Positions 9,091 through 18,103 of a stretch of 64,000 nt of DNA are shown here, one piece after another (within the stretch, counting starts at the first letter, position 1; every line of letters starts with the position of its first letter). The stretch spans positions 124,001 through 188,000 of the forward strand of contig NZ_SSBL01000007.1 in NCBI RefSeq assembly GCF_004795105.1, read 5' to 3'. Position numbers and translations under genes: made by a program. The notes under the pieces are model-generated. The model was given only the letters and a program-made list of their open reading frames with translations, was not told the origin of the DNA and ran no database searches. Source of the stretch: Streptomyces sp. A0642. GTDB lineage: Bacteria > Actinomycetota > Actinomycetes > Streptomycetales > Streptomycetaceae.

Positions 9091-9267
9091 GATGCCGCCC
9101 CGTCCGTCGGTCCGCCCGCCTGCCGGTCCGCTGCTCGCCGGCGCACTCGCGAGGCGGGGCGGGTACGGCACGGCAGGCCGCGAGCGCGGCGGTCGGATGT
9201 CGTCTCATCGTCGATCCTGGGCAGGCGGGGACGCAACCGCCACCCATGTCGCCGATCGGGGTTGATC

Positions 9268-10038
9268 ATGTCCGACAGCCAGGACTATCCGGTGTCCGCC
9301 GCCGCCGGAGCCGGTACGCCGGCCGAACTGGACGCGCGACTGGTGTCCTGCCGTGCCTGCCCGCGTCTGGTCGCCTGGCGCGAGGAGACCGCCCGCACCA
9401 AACGCGCCGCCTTCCGCGACTGGGAGTACTGGGGACGCCCGGTGCCCGGGTTCGGTCCGGCGGACGCTCCGCTGGTGATCTCGGGGCTGGCGCCCGCCGC
9501 GCACGGTGCCAACCGGACCGGCCGGATGTTCACCGGGGATCAGGCCGGCGATCTGCTGTTCGCGACGCTCCACGAGCTCGGTCTGGCCTCCCGGGCCACG
9601 GCGACGCACCGGGGCGACGGCCTGGAACTGCACGGGGTCCGGGTCACCGCGCCGGTGCACTGCGCGCCGCCCGCCAATCTCCCCACGACCGGTGAGCGCG
9701 ACACCTGCCGCCCCTGGCTGGCCCGGGAGCTGCAACTGCTGCGGCCGACGGCACGCGCCGTGGTCGTGCTGGGCGGCTTCGGCTGGCAGGCCGTCATGCC
9801 GGCGCTGCGGCAGGCGGGGTGGGACCTGCCGCGTCCGCGTCCGGCGTTCGGCCACGGCGTACGGACGGCGCTGACGCACACGGACGGCGCCACCGCCCCG
9901 CTGACGCTCTTCGGCTGCTACCACGTGAGCCGGCGCAACGTGCAGACCCGCCGCCTCACGCCGGGCATGCTGCGCGAGGTGCTCGCCGAGGCCGCCCACA
10001 CGGCCGGACTCCCCTTCGTACGCCCGGAAGCCGGGTGA
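9268..10038 (+). CDS. Family 5 uracil-DNA glycosylase (UdgB type)
   Basis: 256 residues. The motif GLAPAAHGANRTGRMFTGD at about residues 73-91 is characteristic of family 5 UDG, in which the usual water-activating Asp is replaced by Ala. An early cysteine pair (CRACPRL, about 28-34) and later cysteines fit the family's 4Fe-4S cluster. The C-terminal FGCYHVSRRNVQT carries the substrate-loop histidine. It removes uracil and other deaminated bases from DNA, which suits a GC-rich genome. The ATG was chosen because it is the first with homology; the ribosome binding site is weak. A hairpin follows the stop codon. Confidence 0.85.
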   Translation: MSDSQDYPVSAAAGAGTPAELDARLVSCRACPRLVAWREETARTKRAAFRDWEYWGRPVPGFGPADAPLVISGLAPAAHGANRTGRMFTGDQAGDLLFATLHELGLASRATATHRGDGLELHGVRVTAPVHCAPPANLPTTGERDTCRPWLARELQLLRPTARAVVVLGGFGWQAVMPALRQAGWDLPRPRPAFGHGVRTALTHTDGATAPLTLFGCYHVSRRNVQTRRLTPGMLREVLAEAAHTAGLPFVRPEAG

Positions 10039-10055
10039 CCCGGCCGGCATGACCG

Positions 10056-10074
10056 GCCCGGCGGAACGCCGGGC
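10056..10074 (+). terminator. Hairpin after the uracil-DNA glycosylase gene
   Basis: GCCCGGCG and CGCCGGGC form a perfect 8-bp stem around a GAA loop, 17 bases after the stop codon. There is no T-tract, as is common in Streptomyces terminators. Confidence 0.55.
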
Positions 10075-10304
10075 ACGCCGCACCCCCCGCAGCTCCCGTG
10101 GGCGAGCGCCCCGCGTGTGCGCAGGCGTCGCCTCCTCTCGGCGCGGCGTGACGCCGGGCCGCCGCGGCCCCGCACCACGTGCGGGCGAGCGCCACCGCGT
10201 GTGCGGCGGCCTCGCCAGGGCACCTGACCGATATTGGATGCACCGCTGGAGGCCGCGGTCGCGCAGTGCGCACCCGCCGCCCGGACGAGGAAAGAGGCGC
10301 TGCT

Positions 10305-11885
10305 GTGACAACCCCCACCGCATCGGAGGAGCCCGGCGGAGACAAGGCGGTCGGCCCCGGTGGCGGGGGCGGCGGCCGAGGCCGGCCCAGCGGTCGGCAG
10401 GCCGAGGCCGCGGCACCGGGTGATTCCGGGGTCGGTGTCGTCACGACGGCCGTACCGGCCCGGCTGGACCGGCTGCCCTGGTCGCGCTGGCACTGGATGA
10501 TCGTCATCGGCCTCGGCACGGTGTGGATCCTCGACGGCCTGGAAGTGACGACGGTCGGCAACATCGCGAGCCGGCTGTCGGAGGAGGGTTCCGGGCTGGC
10601 CATCACGTCCGCCCAGGTCACTGGCATGGCCGCCGCCCTCTATGTGGCCGGGGCCTGCGCGGGTGCCCTGTTCTTCGGCTGGCTCACCGACCGGTACGGC
10701 CGCAAGAAGCTGTTCATGGTCACGCTCGCGGTCTATCTCGCCGCGACCGCGATGACCGCCCTGTCCTTCAGCGCCTGGTGGTTCTTCCTCTTCCGCTTCC
10801 TCACCGGCTTCGGCATCGGCGGGGAGTACGCGGCCATCAACTCCGCGATCGACGAGCTGATCCCCTCGAAGTACCGGGGCCGGGTCGACCTCATCATCAA
10901 CGGAAGCTACTGGCTGGGCGCGGTCGGCGGGGCGCTGCTGTCGATCGTCATGCTGAACACGGACTACTTCCCGAAGGACCTGGGCTGGCGGCTCACCTTC
11001 GCCCTCGGCGTCGTGCTGGGCCTCGTGATCCTGCTCGTACGACGCCATGTGCCGGAGAGCCCGCGGTGGCAGTTCATCCATGGGCACGGTGAGGAGGCCG
11101 ACCGGCTCGTCGGCTCCGTGGAGCGGGAGATCGAGGAGGAGAAGCACGAGAAGCTGCCGCCCCCGGCCGGCGAGATCACGATCCACGAGCGCAAGAGCAT
11201 CGGTTTCGGTCTCATCGCGAAGACGGTCTTTCACAGCTACCCCAAGCGCGCGGTGCTCGGGCTGTCCCTCTTCATCGGGCAGGCGTTCCTCTACAACGCG
11301 ATCACCTTCGGTTTCGGATCGATCCTCACCACGTTCTTCGACGTCGAGAGCGGCCACACCGGCTACTACTTCGCGGTGATCGCGGCCGGCAACTTCGTCG
11401 GCCCGCTGGTGCTGGGCAAGCTGTTCGACACGATCGGGCGACGCGTCATGATCGCCGCCACGTACATCGTGCCGGGCATCCTGCTCTTCATCACGGCCTG
11501 GCTCTTCGACCGGGGCTCGCTCACCGCCAACACCCTCACCGCCTGCTGGTGCGTGGTGCTGTTCTTCGCCTCCGCCGGAGCGAGCAGCGCGTATCTGACC
11601 GTCTCCGAGGTCTTCCCGATGGAGACCAGGGCCATGGCCATCGCGTTCTTCTACGCGATCGGTACGGCGGTCGGCGGTATCAGCGGCCCCCTCATCTTCG
11701 CCGATCTCACGGCGTCGGGTGTCCCGGGTGATACGGCCCTCGCGTTCTGCATCGGTGCGGGGCTGATGTGCGCGGCGGGCGTCGTGGCGGCTTTCCTCGC
11801 GGTCAACGCCGAGCAGCGGTCCCTGGAGGACATCGCGCGGCCGCTCTCCCAGACGGAGGACGCCGTCGGCTCCGCGTCCCGTTGA
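10305..11885 (+). CDS. MFS metabolite transporter (sugar/organic acid porter type)
   Basis: 526 residues: a glycine-rich disordered N-terminus of about 55 residues, then twelve predicted membrane helices. The loop motif GWLTDRYGRKKLFM after helix 2 is the classic MFS motif A, and the repeat half carries KLFDTIGRRVM. VPESPRW after helix 6 is typical of the sugar-porter and related families. A charged central loop (about residues 260-310) separates the halves. Start is GTG at 10305 behind GAGGAAAGAGG. The substrate cannot be deduced. It is followed by a strong inverted repeat. Confidence 0.84.
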   Translation: MTTPTASEEPGGDKAVGPGGGGGGRGRPSGRQAEAAAPGDSGVGVVTTAVPARLDRLPWSRWHWMIVIGLGTVWILDGLEVTTVGNIASRLSEEGSGLAITSAQVTGMAAALYVAGACAGALFFGWLTDRYGRKKLFMVTLAVYLAATAMTALSFSAWWFFLFRFLTGFGIGGEYAAINSAIDELIPSKYRGRVDLIINGSYWLGAVGGALLSIVMLNTDYFPKDLGWRLTFALGVVLGLVILLVRRHVPESPRWQFIHGHGEEADRLVGSVEREIEEEKHEKLPPPAGEITIHERKSIGFGLIAKTVFHSYPKRAVLGLSLFIGQAFLYNAITFGFGSILTTFFDVESGHTGYYFAVIAAGNFVGPLVLGKLFDTIGRRVMIAATYIVPGILLFITAWLFDRGSLTANTLTACWCVVLFFASAGASSAYLTVSEVFPMETRAMAIAFFYAIGTAVGGISGPLIFADLTASGVPGDTALAFCIGAGLMCAAGVVAAFLAVNAEQRSLEDIARPLSQTEDAVGSASR

Positions 11886-11919
11886 CGCGGCGGACCCCGT
11901 GTCCGACCGGAGCGCCGCC

Positions 11920-11970
11920 GGGGACGTGCGGGGTGTGGGGCGGGAGCCGCCGCACACCCCGCACGCCCCC
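11920..11970 (+). terminator. Long hairpin after the MFS gene
   Basis: 18-bp arms (11920-11937 and 11953-11970, core GTGCGGGGTGTG/CACACCCCGCAC) with one mismatch enclose a 15-base loop, 35 bases after the stop codon. This is a typical Streptomyces terminator without a T-tract. Confidence 0.65.
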
Positions 11971-12128
11971 GCTCAGGTGCCGGATGCCCGCACGGCCAAG
12001 GGGGCGTATGGTCCGCTTATGGGCGATTGTCGGTGTGCCCGGTGTCCGGCAGCCCTGCCCAAGCACCTGGGGCACGGCGCACTCTTCCGTTTCCCTGAAC
12101 ACGGCCGGCGGGCACGGGTGGACAGCTG

Positions 12129-14192
12129 ATGGAAACCGCGATGGCGGCCGTGGTCCGCGAAGCAGGTGCGTTCGGCGGGCTGCTGTACGTCCTGGCCCCC
12201 GACGACGACAACGCGCTGTGGCTCGCCATGGCGGCCGGTGTGCCGCAGTCCATCGCCGCTCCGTGGAGGCGGGTGGCGGCGAGCGACGCGATGCCGGTGG
12301 CCGACGCGGTGCGCGAGGGGCAGCTGATCTGGGTCGCCGGTCAGGAGGAGATGGCGCGCCGCTATCCCCGGCCCGCACTCGTGCTGCCGTACGACTTCTC
12401 CCTGGCAGCCGCCCCGGTCGCCTCCGGAGCCGAGGTCCGGGGCGGCTTGGTCCTGCTGTATCCGGGGACGCGTTCCCCGGATCTGACTCCCGCCGCGCGC
12501 GCCGCCATCGATGCGGGCTGCCGGCGCCTGGGGGATGTCCTGCGGGAGGCGGAGGACCGCGGGGAGCCGTTGCGAGCCGCCGACCGCCCCCGGACGCTGC
12601 GCCCGCCGGCCGGACCCGCCCCCTCCCCCGGGGAGGCGTCGGAGCTGTCCGCGTTCGTCGACCGGCTGCCGGGCGGCTCCTGCGCCCTGGACATGCACGG
12701 GCGCATCACGTTCATCACCCCGTCCGCCGCCGCACTCCTGGGGGCCGATGCGGCCACCCTCCTGGGCACTCTGCCCTGGGAGGCACTGCCGTGGATGGAC
12801 GTCCCCCAGGTCGAGGACCGCTACCGGGCCGCCCTGGTGAGCCGCGGGTCCCAGTCGTTCACGATCCTGCGCCCGCCGGACGTGTGGCTGGCTTTCGAGC
12901 TGTACCCCGACCCTTCCGGGATCAGCGTCCGCATCACGCACATCGACCCGTCCGAAGGGGCCCGCTCCTCGGCGGAGGTGCCGGCGGCGGGCCCCAGCCG
13001 AGCCACCGTGCTCTATCACCTGATGCATCTCGCCGGCACCCTGACCGAGGCCGTCGGTGTGCAGGACGTGGTCGAGCAGACCGCCGACCAGCTGCTTCCC
13101 GCTCTCGACGCCCAGGCCATGGTGCTCATGACCGCCGAGAACGGCCGTCTGAAGATCGTCGGGCAGCGGGGGTACAGCGCTGAGATCGTGGACAGCTTCG
13201 ACGGCGTCCCCCTGAGCTCCCAGATCCCCGGCAGCGAGGTGCTGACCACGGGAGTCCCGGGCTTTTACACGGCCTTCGCGGAGCTGAAGCGTGCCTACCC
13301 GTCGGTCCAGCACCAGGACGGGATGGCGTCCTGGGCCGTTCTGCCGCTGATCGCCTCCGGCCGCCCCATCGGCTCCCTCCTCCTCTCCTACAAGCGGACC
13401 AGGACTTTCCCGCCCGGTGAACGCGCTGTTCTCACCTCCTTGGCCGGCCTCGTCGGGCAGGCCCTGGACCGCGCCCGCCTGTACGACTCCAAGCACCACC
13501 TCGCCCACCGCCTCCAGGCCGCCCTGCTGCCGCACACGCTCCCCCGCATTCCGGGCCTGAGGGTCGCGGCCCGCTATCTGCCGGCCGCTCAGGGCCTGGG
13601 CGTCGGCGGCGACTTCTACGACCTCATCCGTCTCGACGAACGCACGGCCGGCGCCACCATCGGCGATGTGCAGGGCCACAATGTGGACGCCGCCGCCCTC
13701 ATGGGTCAGGTGCGGACCGCGGTCCACGCCCACGCCACCGTCGGCGCCTCCCCCGACGACGTCCTGGCCGGCACCAATCGCCTGCTCACCGACCTCGACC
13801 CCGACCTGTTCACCAGCTGTGTCTACGTCCACCTCGACCTCGCCCACCACCGGGGGTGCCTGGCGACGGCCGGCCACCCGCCGCCCCTGCTGCGCCATGC
13901 CGACGGCCGCACCGAACTTCTGAGTGTCACACCCGGCCTCCTGCTCGGCATCGATCCGGACCAGCGGTACGCGGCGCAGGAATTCCTGCTGCCGCCCGGC
14001 TGCGTACTGGCTCTCTACACCGACGGGCTCGTCGAGGCTCCGGGGGTCGACATCGAGGACGCCACCGCGGCCCTCGCCGGACTGATCGAGCACGGGGACC
14101 CGAACGACCTCGACGCCATGGCCGACATGCTCGTCCGGCACGCCCCCGCCCCGGGCGACGACATCGCTCTCCTCCTTCTCAGCCCCGGCTGA
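12129..14192 (+). CDS. PAS/GAF sensor SpoIIE-type PP2C phosphatase
   Basis: 687 residues. A GAF-like N-terminal segment (about 1-150) is followed by a PAS-like domain (about 175-285), a GAF domain (about 300-455) and a SpoIIE/RsbU-type PP2C domain (about 470-685) with metal-binding GGDFYDLIRL near 493, GDVQGHNVDAAALMG near 511, and GHPPPLL. Such phosphatases dephosphorylate anti-anti-sigma factors in partner-switching control of SigB/F-type sigma factors or development. No kinase or antagonist gene is adjacent. A hexanucleotide repeat begins 28 bases after its stop codon. Confidence 0.85.
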   Translation: METAMAAVVREAGAFGGLLYVLAPDDDNALWLAMAAGVPQSIAAPWRRVAASDAMPVADAVREGQLIWVAGQEEMARRYPRPALVLPYDFSLAAAPVASGAEVRGGLVLLYPGTRSPDLTPAARAAIDAGCRRLGDVLREAEDRGEPLRAADRPRTLRPPAGPAPSPGEASELSAFVDRLPGGSCALDMHGRITFITPSAAALLGADAATLLGTLPWEALPWMDVPQVEDRYRAALVSRGSQSFTILRPPDVWLAFELYPDPSGISVRITHIDPSEGARSSAEVPAAGPSRATVLYHLMHLAGTLTEAVGVQDVVEQTADQLLPALDAQAMVLMTAENGRLKIVGQRGYSAEIVDSFDGVPLSSQIPGSEVLTTGVPGFYTAFAELKRAYPSVQHQDGMASWAVLPLIASGRPIGSLLLSYKRTRTFPPGERAVLTSLAGLVGQALDRARLYDSKHHLAHRLQAALLPHTLPRIPGLRVAARYLPAAQGLGVGGDFYDLIRLDERTAGATIGDVQGHNVDAAALMGQVRTAVHAHATVGASPDDVLAGTNRLLTDLDPDLFTSCVYVHLDLAHHRGCLATAGHPPPLLRHADGRTELLSVTPGLLLGIDPDQRYAAQEFLLPPGCVLALYTDGLVEAPGVDIEDATAALAGLIEHGDPNDLDAMADMLVRHAPAPGDDIALLLLSPG

Positions 14193-14220
14193 AGGACGCG
14201 GAGCGAGAGCTGCCCCTGTC

Positions 14221-14274
14221 CTGCCCCTGCCCCTGCCCCTGCCCCTGCCCCTGCCCCTGCCCCTGCCCCTGCCC
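14221..14274. repeat. Hexanucleotide tandem repeat, nine copies of CTGCCC
   Basis: Nine perfect copies of CTGCCC, with one imperfect copy before them (14213 onward). On the minus strand this reads as GGGG tracts spaced by CA, a G-quadruplex-prone sequence. It lies just after the SpoIIE-type phosphatase stop codon and in no convincing gene. Confidence 0.95.
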
Positions 14275-14428
14275 AGGGTCCCGCCTGCTGTCCGCTGTTG
14301 GTGGTCGTTCGGCTGGCTGGACGGCCCAGCAGGCGGCGAGGCTGCGTGCGCGGGAGGAGTTCGCGGATACCCCTGGGGGCGCGAGCCGCAACCGGCCCGC
14401 ACCACAGAGGCGGAAGGATCTACCTGAG

Positions 14429-14468
14429 CCTGTCGCCCCGAGGTCCTGGACGAGCTCGGGGCGACAGG
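14429..14468. terminator. Perfect 13-bp hairpin in a gene-free stretch
   Basis: CCTGTCGCCCCGA (14429-14441) pairs perfectly with TCGGGGCGACAGG (14456-14468) around a 14-base loop. It lies between the phosphatase gene and the convergent gene ending at 14629, so a bidirectional terminator is the simplest reading. The rest of 14275-14628 holds no gene I can support. Confidence 0.55.
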
Positions 14469-14628
14469 ATCCGCACGGCGAAGAAGACGGCCCCCACCCG
14501 CCCGCACCCCTCCGCACCGGACACTCCGCCGGGCAACAGGATCCTCGGCCCGGGGGCCGGGCTGGTCGACCGCGCCCGCGACCTGCTGTCCGGCCGCGGC
14601 AAGAGCTGATACTCACCGCGGCCCGGGT

Positions 14629-15150
14629 TCACCGGGGGTCGCGCAGGGTGAGGCGGTCGAGCAGCTCGGCATGGTGCAGGCACGCTATCGGCTGTACGAG
14701 ATCCGGGTGGCGCAGCAGGGGCGACGCGGCGAGATCGTGGGCGCTCGGCGCTGTCAGCCTCCGGAACTCGGCCGTCCCTGCCGAGGCGTGCTCGCACCGG
14801 CCGACGGCGTCGACGGCGGCCCTGGCCGCTTCCGGGCTGGTGAGCAGATGGACGGCCCAGCTGGCGACGACCTCGTCCACCCAGGTCCGCCAGGCCCGGT
14901 CCTCGATGCCCGCGGCGCCGTCACCGTGCGCCCCGGTGATCCGGTCCAGTCGCGCCGAGCCTCCGGGCCCGGCCATGATCACCAGGGCCGCGTCCATGAC
15001 GGTCGGGTAGCGCAGCCAAGCCGCGACCGTGACGGCCTGCCTCGCCTGGGCCTCGGCCACCGCAGCCGTGAGCGAGCCTCCTCCCGCCGGGAACGCGCGT
15101 GTCAGCCACCACGTCGTGGCGGCGATCAGTGGCGAAAGGTCTTCGGGCAT
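14629..15150 (-). CDS. Hypothetical helical protein
   Basis: About 173 residues, alanine-rich and almost entirely helical; family not recognised. No signal peptide or clear transmembrane segment is visible. Two starts are possible: ATG at 15150 (MPEDLSP) and GTG at 15177. A perfect dyad at 15162-15187 overlaps the GTG start, which fits an operator better than a coding start, so the ATG is preferred. Confidence 0.5.
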   Translation of the reverse strand: MPEDLSPLIAATTWWLTRAFPAGGGSLTAAVAEAQARQAVTVAAWLRYPTVMDAALVIMAGPGGSARLDRITGAHGDGAAGIEDRAWRTWVDEVVASWAVHLLTSPEAARAAVDAVGRCEHASAGTAEFRRLTAPSAHDLAASPLLRHPDLVQPIACLHHAELLDRLTLRDPR

Positions 15151-15161
15151 CACGGCATCCA

Positions 15162-15187
15162 ATCGTGCGCGAATCACCGCGCACGAT
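15162..15187. promoter_or_regulatory. Perfect dyad, possible operator
   Basis: ATCGTGCGCG and CGCGCACGAT are perfect inverted half-sites separated by six bases, just upstream of the ATG of the hypothetical gene ending at 14629. Length and spacing suit a dimeric repressor. No regulator gene is adjacent. Confidence 0.5.
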
Positions 15188-15531
15188 AGCGCCCCACCGG
15201 TTGAATGTTGTAGGACTTAGGGCACACCGGCCGCTCGCGCTACGAGGGGGCGGGTACGGGGCGTTCGCGAGCGCCTTGGCGAGGTGCGCCGCGTTGACGG
15301 CGAGCGTGTGGCGCCGTGGCGGCGAGGGCGCCGTTCGTGGCGGCGCCCGCTTCGGGGGTCTGCTCCCGGCCCCGGTGGCCGACGCCGTGACGCGCTCCGC
15401 CGACCGGCGGCGCGCCGCTGCGGGGCCGGGCCGAGTCCCAGGTCGTCGGGCCCTGGGAAGAGGGCGGCGCCGACCTCGGACTCCACGACGTCCCGGGCGC
15501 CCGGTTGCCGCGGCCACGAGCGTGGCACGGC
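15188..15531. other. Gene-free stretch, possibly decayed coding sequence
   Basis: About 340 bases without a supportable gene. On the minus strand, short protein-like pieces occur in different frames (ARDVVESEVGAALFPGPDDL, then AVNAAHLAKALANAPYPPP), which could be a frameshifted remnant. I cannot assign a family. Confidence 0.25.
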
Positions 15532-15556
15532 GTTAGGACTCGGGGACTACGGGTAC
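15532..15556 (+). promoter_or_regulatory. Candidate SigB-type promoter before the molybdoenzyme operon
   Basis: GTTA, a 15-base spacer and GGGTAC match the Streptomyces SigB-family pattern GNNT-N14-16-GGGTA. It ends 51 bases before the ATG at 15608. Predicted from pattern only. Confidence 0.5.
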
Positions 15557-15607
15557 CGATGAGCAGTCGGCGCGCCGGGCGCCGCCGGTGCCGGCCGGGA
15601 GGCAGGT

Positions 15608-18103
15608 ATGGAAACGTCGGTCGACCGCATCGCGGAACCGTGGGGCAGCCGTACCCCCTATGCCCGGGGAGAGTCGTGGCCTGCACGGATGGACACCCAT
15701 CTGGCCGAGGGAGTGGCGCCCGACACGGTCGACCGGTGGGTACGCACCGCCTCCATCCTGCACTCCGACGGTGACGCCATGGACGTCGCGGTCAGGGACG
15801 GCCGCATGGTGGGGGTGCGCGGCCGGGTGACGGACCGCGTCAACCGCGGGCGGCTGGGGCCGAAGGACGCGTTCGGCTGGCGGGCCAACGCCGCGTCGGA
15901 CCGGTTGACCGTTCCGCTGATCCGGCGCGACGGGCACCTGGTCGAAACGGACTGGGACACCGCGATGCGTGCGGTGGTGGACCGGTCGCGCGACCTGCTG
16001 GAGGAGCGCGGGCCCGGAGCCATGGGCTTCTACACCTCGGGCCAGTTGTTCCTGGAGGAGTACTACACGCTGGCGGTTCTGGCGCGGGGCGGCATCGGCA
16101 CGAACCATCTGGACGGCAACACACGGCTGTGCACGTCGACGGCGGCCGAGGCCCTCAAGGAGTCCTTCGGCTGCGACGGTCAGCCCGGCACGTACGACGA
16201 CATCGACCACGCGGACGTGATCGCGCTGTTCGGTCATAACGTCGCAGAGACACAGCCCGTGCAGTGGATGCGGATTCTCGACCGGCTCGAGGGCGGCGAT
16301 CCGCCGCGCCTGGTGTGCGTGGATCCACGGCCGACCCTGGTGGCCCGTGCGGCCACCGTTCACCTCGCGCCCCGGATCGGCACCAACGTCGCGCTGCTCA
16401 ACGCGCTTCTCCACGAGATCATCCGGACCGGCCGGGTCGATCACGGCTACATCGAGGCCCGTACCGTCGGCTTCGAACAGCTGGCGAAGACCGTCGCGGA
16501 CTGCACCCCCGAGTGGGCGGAGCGCATCTGCGACGTGCCCGCCGCCCGCATCGTGGAGGCCGCCGAACTGCTCGGTACGGCGGACAGGCTCCTGTCCACG
16601 GTGCTGCAGGGTGTCTACCAGTCCCACCAGGCCACGGCCGCCGCGGTACAGATCAACAATCTCCATCTGATCCGCGGCATGCTGGGACGGCCCGGCGCCG
16701 GGGTCCTGCAGATGAACGGCCAGCCCACCGCGCAGAACACCCGGGAGTGCGGCGCCGACGGCGACCTGCCCGGGTTCCGCAACTGGCAGAACGACCATCA
16801 CGTGGCGGATCTCGCCGAGGTCTGGAACGTGGAGCCCGCGACGATCCCTCACTTCGCTCCGCCCACCCATGCGATGCAGATCTTCCGGTACGCGGAGCAG
16901 GGAACGATCCGCATGCTGTGGATCAGCGGCACCAATCCCGCGGTCTCCCTGCCCGAACTCTCCCGTATCCGCTCCCTCCTGGCCCAGGAGCGGCTGTTCG
17001 TGGTGGTGCAGGACCTCTTCCTCACCGAGACCGCGCAGTTCGCGGACGTGGTCCTGCCGGCGGCCACCTGGGGGGAGAAGACCGGCGCCTTCACGAACGC
17101 GGACCGGACCGTTCACCTGTCCGAGAAGGCCGTCGAGCCGCCGGGGCAGGCCAGGCCCGACCTCGACATCTTCCTCGACTACGCCCGGCGCATGGACTTC
17201 CGGGACAAGGACGGCGGACCGCTGATCTCCTGGCACGACGCCGAATCCGCGTTCGAGGCGTGGAAGCGCTGCAGCGCCGGACGGCCCTGTGACTACACCG
17301 GGCTCACCTACGCCGCGCTGCGGGGTGACAGCGGGATCCAGTGGCCGTGCAACGCACAGGCGCCGGAGGGAACGGCGCGGCTGTACGGCGACGGCGTCAC
17401 GTGGGCGGCACCGGACACGTGCGAGACGTACGGCAAGGACCTCATCACGGGCGCGTCCGTCCCGCCGGAGGAGTACCGCTCCGGGAACCCTGACGGCAAA
17501 GCCATGCTCAAGGGGGCGGAATTCCTCCCGCCGCACGAGGAGCCGGACAGCGACTTCCCGTTCCAGCTGACGACCGGACGCACCCTGTACCACTTCCACA
17601 CCCGCACCAAGACGGGCCGAGTCCCCCAGCTGAACGCCGCGGCACCCGACGTCTGGGTGGAGATCTCCTCCTCCGACGCGGTGGCGCATGCGCTCGACGA
17701 AGGCGACCTCGTGGAGGTCACCACCCCGCGCGGCTCCCTCCGGGCACGGCTGCGCGTCACCGGCATCCGCAGGGGGCTGCTGTTCGTGCCGTTCCACTAC
17801 GGGTACTGGGACACGCCCTCCGGGTGTGGGCCGGACGAGTCGACCGCGCCCCGCGCGGCGAACGAGACGACCGTGACGGACTGGGACCCGGTCTCGAAGC
17901 AGCCGCTGTTCAAGACGGCCGCGGCCGCCCTCACCCTGGTCGAGAAGAGGCCGGGGCAGCCCGCCCCGGCTCCCACGACGACCGCGTCGGCACCCTCCCG
18001 GCCCGACGGCGTGCCGCCGACCGTCGGGGGCGCCACAGCCCGGGTACGGGAGACGACCTCCCCCGACGGGGACGGGCACACTGCCGCAGGAGGCAACCGG
18101 TGA
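15608..18103 (+). CDS. Molybdopterin oxidoreductase (nitrate reductase/formate dehydrogenase-like) lacking the N-terminal Fe-S cysteines
   Basis: 831 residues with the molybdopterin oxidoreductase fold and a C-terminal dinucleotide-binding domain (about 655-770). The molybdenum-ligand position appears kept as Cys175 in DGNTRLCTST. At residues 45-60, where relatives carry a C-X2-C-X3-C cluster motif, the sequence reads TASILHSDGDAMDVAV: the three cysteine positions are Ser, His and Asp. There is no cysteine at all in the first 110 residues, so the usual 4Fe-4S cluster is almost certainly absent. The last 55 residues are Pro/Ala/Thr-rich and disordered. No Tat signal is seen, so it is probably cytoplasmic. 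Its stop overlaps the next gene's GTG. Confidence 0.85.
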   Translation: METSVDRIAEPWGSRTPYARGESWPARMDTHLAEGVAPDTVDRWVRTASILHSDGDAMDVAVRDGRMVGVRGRVTDRVNRGRLGPKDAFGWRANAASDRLTVPLIRRDGHLVETDWDTAMRAVVDRSRDLLEERGPGAMGFYTSGQLFLEEYYTLAVLARGGIGTNHLDGNTRLCTSTAAEALKESFGCDGQPGTYDDIDHADVIALFGHNVAETQPVQWMRILDRLEGGDPPRLVCVDPRPTLVARAATVHLAPRIGTNVALLNALLHEIIRTGRVDHGYIEARTVGFEQLAKTVADCTPEWAERICDVPAARIVEAAELLGTADRLLSTVLQGVYQSHQATAAAVQINNLHLIRGMLGRPGAGVLQMNGQPTAQNTRECGADGDLPGFRNWQNDHHVADLAEVWNVEPATIPHFAPPTHAMQIFRYAEQGTIRMLWISGTNPAVSLPELSRIRSLLAQERLFVVVQDLFLTETAQFADVVLPAATWGEKTGAFTNADRTVHLSEKAVEPPGQARPDLDIFLDYARRMDFRDKDGGPLISWHDAESAFEAWKRCSAGRPCDYTGLTYAALRGDSGIQWPCNAQAPEGTARLYGDGVTWAAPDTCETYGKDLITGASVPPEEYRSGNPDGKAMLKGAEFLPPHEEPDSDFPFQLTTGRTLYHFHTRTKTGRVPQLNAAAPDVWVEISSSDAVAHALDEGDLVEVTTPRGSLRARLRVTGIRRGLLFVPFHYGYWDTPSGCGPDESTAPRAANETTVTDWDPVSKQPLFKTAAAALTLVEKRPGQPAPAPTTTASAPSRPDGVPPTVGGATARVRETTSPDGDGHTAAGGNR

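Noticed and set aside
9918..11957. Very long minus-strand open frame opposite the MFS gene
   Set aside because: It is the antisense shadow of a gene with strong third-position GC; its product is rich in Asp/Arg/His-Gly repeats and has no domain or ribosome binding site. The same applies to 11973-14507 (-), 15533-18079 (-), 37497-39776 (-), 6701-8581 (+), 34844-37021 (+) and 52037-54196 (-).
14298..14609. 103-codon plus-strand frame after the hexanucleotide repeat
   Set aside because: Runs through a perfect hairpin, has no ribosome binding site and no recognisable domain; only the last 25 residues look protein-like.
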